Part shown: one piece after another, positions 6,578 to 8,789 of the stretch
How the letters are laid out: every line of letters starts with the position of its first letter
Position numbering within the stretch: the first letter of the stretch is position 1
Assembly: GCA_038043285.1 (NCBI GenBank)
Contig: JBBTCJ010000091.1
Span: 1-8,789, forward strand
Length of the DNA stretch: 8,789 nucleotides
Source of the DNA: JBBTCJ01 sp038043285
GTDB lineage: Bacteria > Planctomycetota > Phycisphaerae > UBA1845
Direction: 5' to 3'
The notes under the pieces: generated by a model
Told to the model about the DNA's origin: nothing
The model's database searches: none
What the model saw: the letters and a program-made list of their open reading frames with translations, nothing else
Position numbers and translations under genes: made by a program

Positions 6578-8059
6578 TTACCGATCCACTCCCGCCGGCA
6601 CCATCGTCGGCCCGCCGCGGAACTCCCTCGCCGCCTCGCCTAAGCTTCTGGTGGCTTCGTCCAATCGACCAAGAATTTCGTCCGCCTTCCGGTTAACCAA
6701 TTCCCACAACAGCGGCGGTCGATCCATCTGTGATGAGTCACTCTGACCCGTCAACCGCCGAAACCCCAGATCCGCCTCACTGACTTGGCGCGAGGCCCAC
6801 AATCTCGCTCGCATCCCCAAATTTGGGCGCCCTTCTTCGTCGAGAGCGTCCACTGTGCCAAATCCGGTCGTTTCGATTCCCATTTCCCGCAGAGCCAGCC
6901 CTATGGCCAGGTCGCGGCGAGTCTCTTCCAGCGCCGCAATTGGCCCACGGGCCGCCCCGCTCGACTGTAGTCCCTGAAAATCCTTGCTCATTGCCCGCAG
7001 GGTGTCGATGTCCCGCGTCGTCCGCACCTGCGGAATCTCCTCCTCTATCGCCGCCGCCTTCGCCGTAAACAACCCCGGTTTCGCCCGCTGCGGAATCTCG
7101 CTGCGGAACTGCTCCACCTGCGGAAGGTTCTGGAGCACGTTGGCCATGGCCGCCAACTGCCGTATCTCGCTCAACCCCATCTCTGACAGTTGATTGACGC
7201 TGGTGATCCCCGCGCCACGCAAGCCCCGCAGTTTTGTGAGCTCGTCCGCCTTGGGGTCGATGCCCATCACCCCCATCGACTTCACGAAGCCCTCGGAGGC
7301 CGACGGTCCCAGCGCCGTCCCCAGGGCTTTGACGTAGGTTTCCGTCTCCCGCCCGAACTGCCCCGACATGACCGTGCCCGCCGCCAATCCGAGTTCCTTG
7401 TCCCGGAAGAAGGCCAGCCCGGGAATGAACCGCGCCACGTCCTCCGGCGTCCGCTGCGACAGCTCCCCGGCTGCGAAGCTCCGTCGCAGCAGCTCACCCG
7501 GGTCCATCCCCTGGGCGAACGCCTGGGCAACCACCTCCTGCCCCGTGGGCATGGCGATCCCCAGCCGCGACGCCGCGAACACCTCTCCGGCCACCGACAG
7601 CGCCTTGGTGAGATCGCCCCCGGTGGCGCTCTGGATGCTCTGCACCACGTCGAAGGCTTGTCCGCGATCGGTCATCCCGTGTCGCGCCGCCAACGCCGCC
7701 GCCCGCTGCACCGCCTCCGCCTTCTTGCCACCCTCCTGCAGTGCCGCCAGGGTCACCAGTTGCCGCGACGCCTTCTCGGCCTCCGCACTCGATTCCCGGA
7801 GATTGGCCAGCCACGTCGCATGGGCCTTGGTCGCCGCGCCGATTGCCGCCCCGACGGACAGGAAGCCGCTGACCAAGCTCCCGATGGACGCCGCGGCCTT
7901 CCCACCCATCCCCTCGGTGACACTCCGCGACGTCGCGTCGCTCTCGCGTTTGACCGCGCGAAAACCCTTCTCCATGTCGCCGACCTTGCCGACCACCCGC
8001 TCCAGCGCACTGAAGAGCCGGGCTTCGTTCGCGGTCATCTCTACAGCCACCTGGGCCAT
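6578..8059 (-). CDS. Tail tape measure protein (short)
   Basis: This 493-residue, mostly alpha-helical, Ala-rich protein is the likely length ruler that fills the tail tube and helps DNA passage at ejection. Residues 8-50 form a charged helical segment (NEARLFSALERVVGKVGDME). Residues 55-78 are a Gly/Ala-rich hydrophobic stretch typical of tape measures. Residues 85-345 hold many helices with LSEMGLSEIRQLAAMANVLQ, and the C-terminus (455-480) is another charged amphipathic helix. The ATG at 8059 has AGGA 3 bases and GGGAG 10 bases upstream, and it follows the frameshift extension stop by 33 bases. Its place after the chaperone pair and before the tip genes supports the call. It is short: many tape measures exceed 700 residues. 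At about 1.5 angstrom per residue it would give a tail of roughly 70-75 nm. A tail-tube-associated protein other than the ruler is less likely. Confidence 0.75.
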   Translation of the reverse strand: MAQVAVEMTANEARLFSALERVVGKVGDMEKGFRAVKRESDATSRSVTEGMGGKAAASIGSLVSGFLSVGAAIGAATKAHATWLANLRESSAEAEKASRQLVTLAALQEGGKKAEAVQRAAALAARHGMTDRGQAFDVVQSIQSATGGDLTKALSVAGEVFAASRLGIAMPTGQEVVAQAFAQGMDPGELLRRSFAAGELSQRTPEDVARFIPGLAFFRDKELGLAAGTVMSGQFGRETETYVKALGTALGPSASEGFVKSMGVMGIDPKADELTKLRGLRGAGITSVNQLSEMGLSEIRQLAAMANVLQNLPQVEQFRSEIPQRAKPGLFTAKAAAIEEEIPQVRTTRDIDTLRAMSKDFQGLQSSGAARGPIAALEETRRDLAIGLALREMGIETTGFGTVDALDEEGRPNLGMRARLWASRQVSEADLGFRRLTGQSDSSQMDRPPLLWELVNRKADEILGRLDEATRSLGEAAREFRGGPTMVPAGVDR

Positions 8060-8092
8060 GGATCCTACGCTCCCGTCATCGCCGTTTGCCGC

Positions 8093-8212
8093 TTAAACTT
8101 CTTGCATCGTCAGTCCCCACAGGTCCGCCAGCGTCGGCCGATAGTTGGGCGCCAGCCCCTTCGCCCAACGTACAAAGATCAGCCGTCGATGACCGGCGAA
8201 CCGCTCAGGGCT
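8093..8212 (-). CDS. -1 frame extension of the chaperone (GT-like fusion C-terminus)
   Basis: If ribosomes slip back one base on the A run, translation continues in the -1 frame for 39 residues to TAA at 8095-8093. The extension starts SPERFAGHRRLIFVRWAKG and ends DLWGLTMQEV. It bypasses the frame-0 TGA at 8179, fills nearly all of the apparent gap before the tape measure, and stops 33 bases before that ATG. The peptide has a mixed, protein-like composition with two Trp and no low-complexity run. The predicted fusion is at least 231 residues: 192 from frame 0 plus 39. In lambda, P2 and most long-tailed phages the equivalent minor fusion (GT, E+E') recruits the tape measure. An independent start at GTG 8227 in the same frame would give a 44-residue protein, but I see no good ribosome binding site for it. 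Confidence 0.68.
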   Translation of the reverse strand, partial: SPERFAGHRRLIFVRWAKGLAPNYRPTLADLWGLTMQEV

Positions 8213-8787
8213 TTTTTTTTGAGCCACTCGCGCATCGTTCCCCAGTCAACGGTGACGTTCATCACCTCCGCCGCCTCCGTCTCGTCGAGCAGGTCCAGAA
8301 GTCCACACTCCGCCTCCCCAATCCGATAGTTGACCGCAAGCGCCGTCGTCGCCGCCTCCATCAGGCCGTCGAAGTTCACGATCAATTCCGCCGCCTCCTC
8401 ACTCTCCTCTCCCTGGCGAGCAATTCCCGCCCGCAACGTGTCCCACCAGCGGCACGCCGCCTCCCACAATGGAGCGTAGCGCTCCGAGATTCCCTCCCGT
8501 TGCCAGCTCCCGCGATGGAACTTCGCACGCCCCGGAAGCGGGCAGCGCCAGTCCATCTCTCCATCTGTCTCCGTCCACTGGCGGGCGATGGGGACCAGCC
8601 ACTCGTTTCCGTCCCGCAGCCGCAGCCAGCTCCCCGCGATGGCCCTCGGCCGCGCCAGTTCCAGAGGGCCGGGCCGCGCCTCCCGATACACCCCCACCCA
8701 GTAGTCGCCCCCGTCAATCCATTCCTGCGCGTCCGGGTAATACCCCACCCGTCTCGCGTTCGGCAGCGTCGCATCGTCCGCGACCAC
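8179..8787 (-). CDS. Tail assembly chaperone-like protein, frame-0 product (5' partial)
   Basis: The frame is open to the right window edge. The GTG at 8787 is only the first possible start in view, and the real start probably lies outside. The 202 visible residues form two parts. Residues 1-120 are Trp-rich (EWLVPIARQW, CRWWDTL), and residues 130-192 are an acidic helical part (NYRIGEAECGLLDLLDETEA) ending in W-L-K-K-K. The three lysines are encoded by nine consecutive A residues, followed by ten in-frame residues and TGA at 8181-8179. It lies directly upstream of the tape measure gene. That is the usual place of the G/GT-type (lambda) or gpE/gpE+E' (P2) chaperones, which bind the tape measure during tube assembly and are absent from the finished tail. 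The assignment rests on position, C-terminal slippery run and the open -1 frame beyond it. I recognise no chaperone motif. An unrelated tail protein remains possible. Confidence 0.72.
   Translation of the reverse strand: MVADDATLPNARRVGYYPDAQEWIDGGDYWVGVYREARPGPLELARPRAIAGSWLRLRDGNEWLVPIARQWTETDGEMDWRCPLPGRAKFHRGSWQREGISERYAPLWEAACRWWDTLRAGIARQGEESEEAAELIVNFDGLMEAATTALAVNYRIGEAECGLLDLLDETEAAEVMNVTVDWGTMREWLKKKALSGSPVIDG
8182..8197 (-). promoter_or_regulatory. Possible stimulatory hairpin downstream of the slip site
   Basis: The RNA-sense sequence GCCGGTCATCGACGGC can fold into a short hairpin: GCC pairs with GGC and GTC with GAC, with one bulged G and an ATC loop. It begins about 14 bases after the last A of the slippery run and ends just before the frame-0 stop codon. 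Frameshift stimulators usually start 5-9 bases downstream, so the spacing is long and the stem is weak. It may be chance in GC-rich sequence. Confidence 0.3.
8212..8220 (-). promoter_or_regulatory. Slippery A9 run, putative -1 ribosomal frameshift site
   Basis: On the minus strand the frame-0 codons read CTC AAA AAA AAA GCC. The heptamer A-AAA-AAA (8218-8212) fits the X-XXY-YYZ rule: both lysine tRNAs re-pair perfectly after a one-base backward slip. The next codon then becomes AGC in the -1 frame. A homopolymer of nine A residues in such G/C-rich coding sequence is striking. The same run could also cause RNA polymerase slippage, where one extra A gives the same new frame. Confidence 0.7.
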
Positions 8788-8789
8788 CA

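Noticed and set aside
7190..8329. Long plus-strand open frame of 379 codons, antisense to the tape measure
   Set aside because: It is rich in Arg, His, Pro and Gln, as expected from the reverse strand of G/C-rich coding sequence, and the tape measure frame is the better protein.
1..8789. CRISPR array, tRNA, rRNA, insertion sequence, attachment site
   Set aside because: I see no regular repeats, cloverleaf, transposase, or flanking inverted repeats.

Overview
This 8.8-kb window is a stretch of phage tail genes, from a phage, prophage or tail-like particle. All genes are packed head to tail on the minus strand, so transcription runs from high to low coordinates. Overall GC is high and third codon positions are strongly G/C. 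There is no host gene, integrase, tRNA or rRNA. The host cannot be named from the sequence. Several of the unknown proteins remind me of tail genes from planctomycete-type or environmental high-GC genomes, but that is memory and unverified.

Layout in order of transcription: (1) a tail-assembly-chaperone-like gene, cut by the right edge (8787-8179), ending in a run of nine A residues; (2) a -1 frame extension (8212-8093) that appears to be reached by programmed frameshifting on that run; (3) a short tape measure protein (8059-6578); (4) an Ig/FnIII-like protein (6557-5994); (5) a two-part beta-rich protein (5986-5300); (6, 7) two small proteins that look like diverged tandem paralogues (5300-4812 and 4722-4237); (8) a protein with an Arg-rich N-terminus and an FnIII-like body (4221-3316); (9) a large tail-hub-like protein (3279-1252); (10) a tail fibre protein that runs off the left edge (1255-2).

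The order chaperone, frameshifted chaperone, tape measure, tail tip, hub, fibre is the standard late tail order of long-tailed phages. The genes probably act as follows. The two chaperone forms coat the tape measure during tail-tube assembly. The tape measure sets tube length. The hub closes the tip, and the fibre carries receptor binding. The four small genes between tape measure and hub plus the FnIII-like gene form a tip cassette that I cannot assign to known families.

Genes are separated by 0-36 bases, except for 88 bases before the second paralogue gene. Two junctions overlap (TGATG at 5300 and ATGA at 1254), which suggests one polycistronic message with translational coupling. I see no convincing promoter or terminator inside the window. 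The best candidate for something undescribed is the frameshift signal and its 39-residue extension, because the extension lies in what otherwise looks like a non-coding gap.
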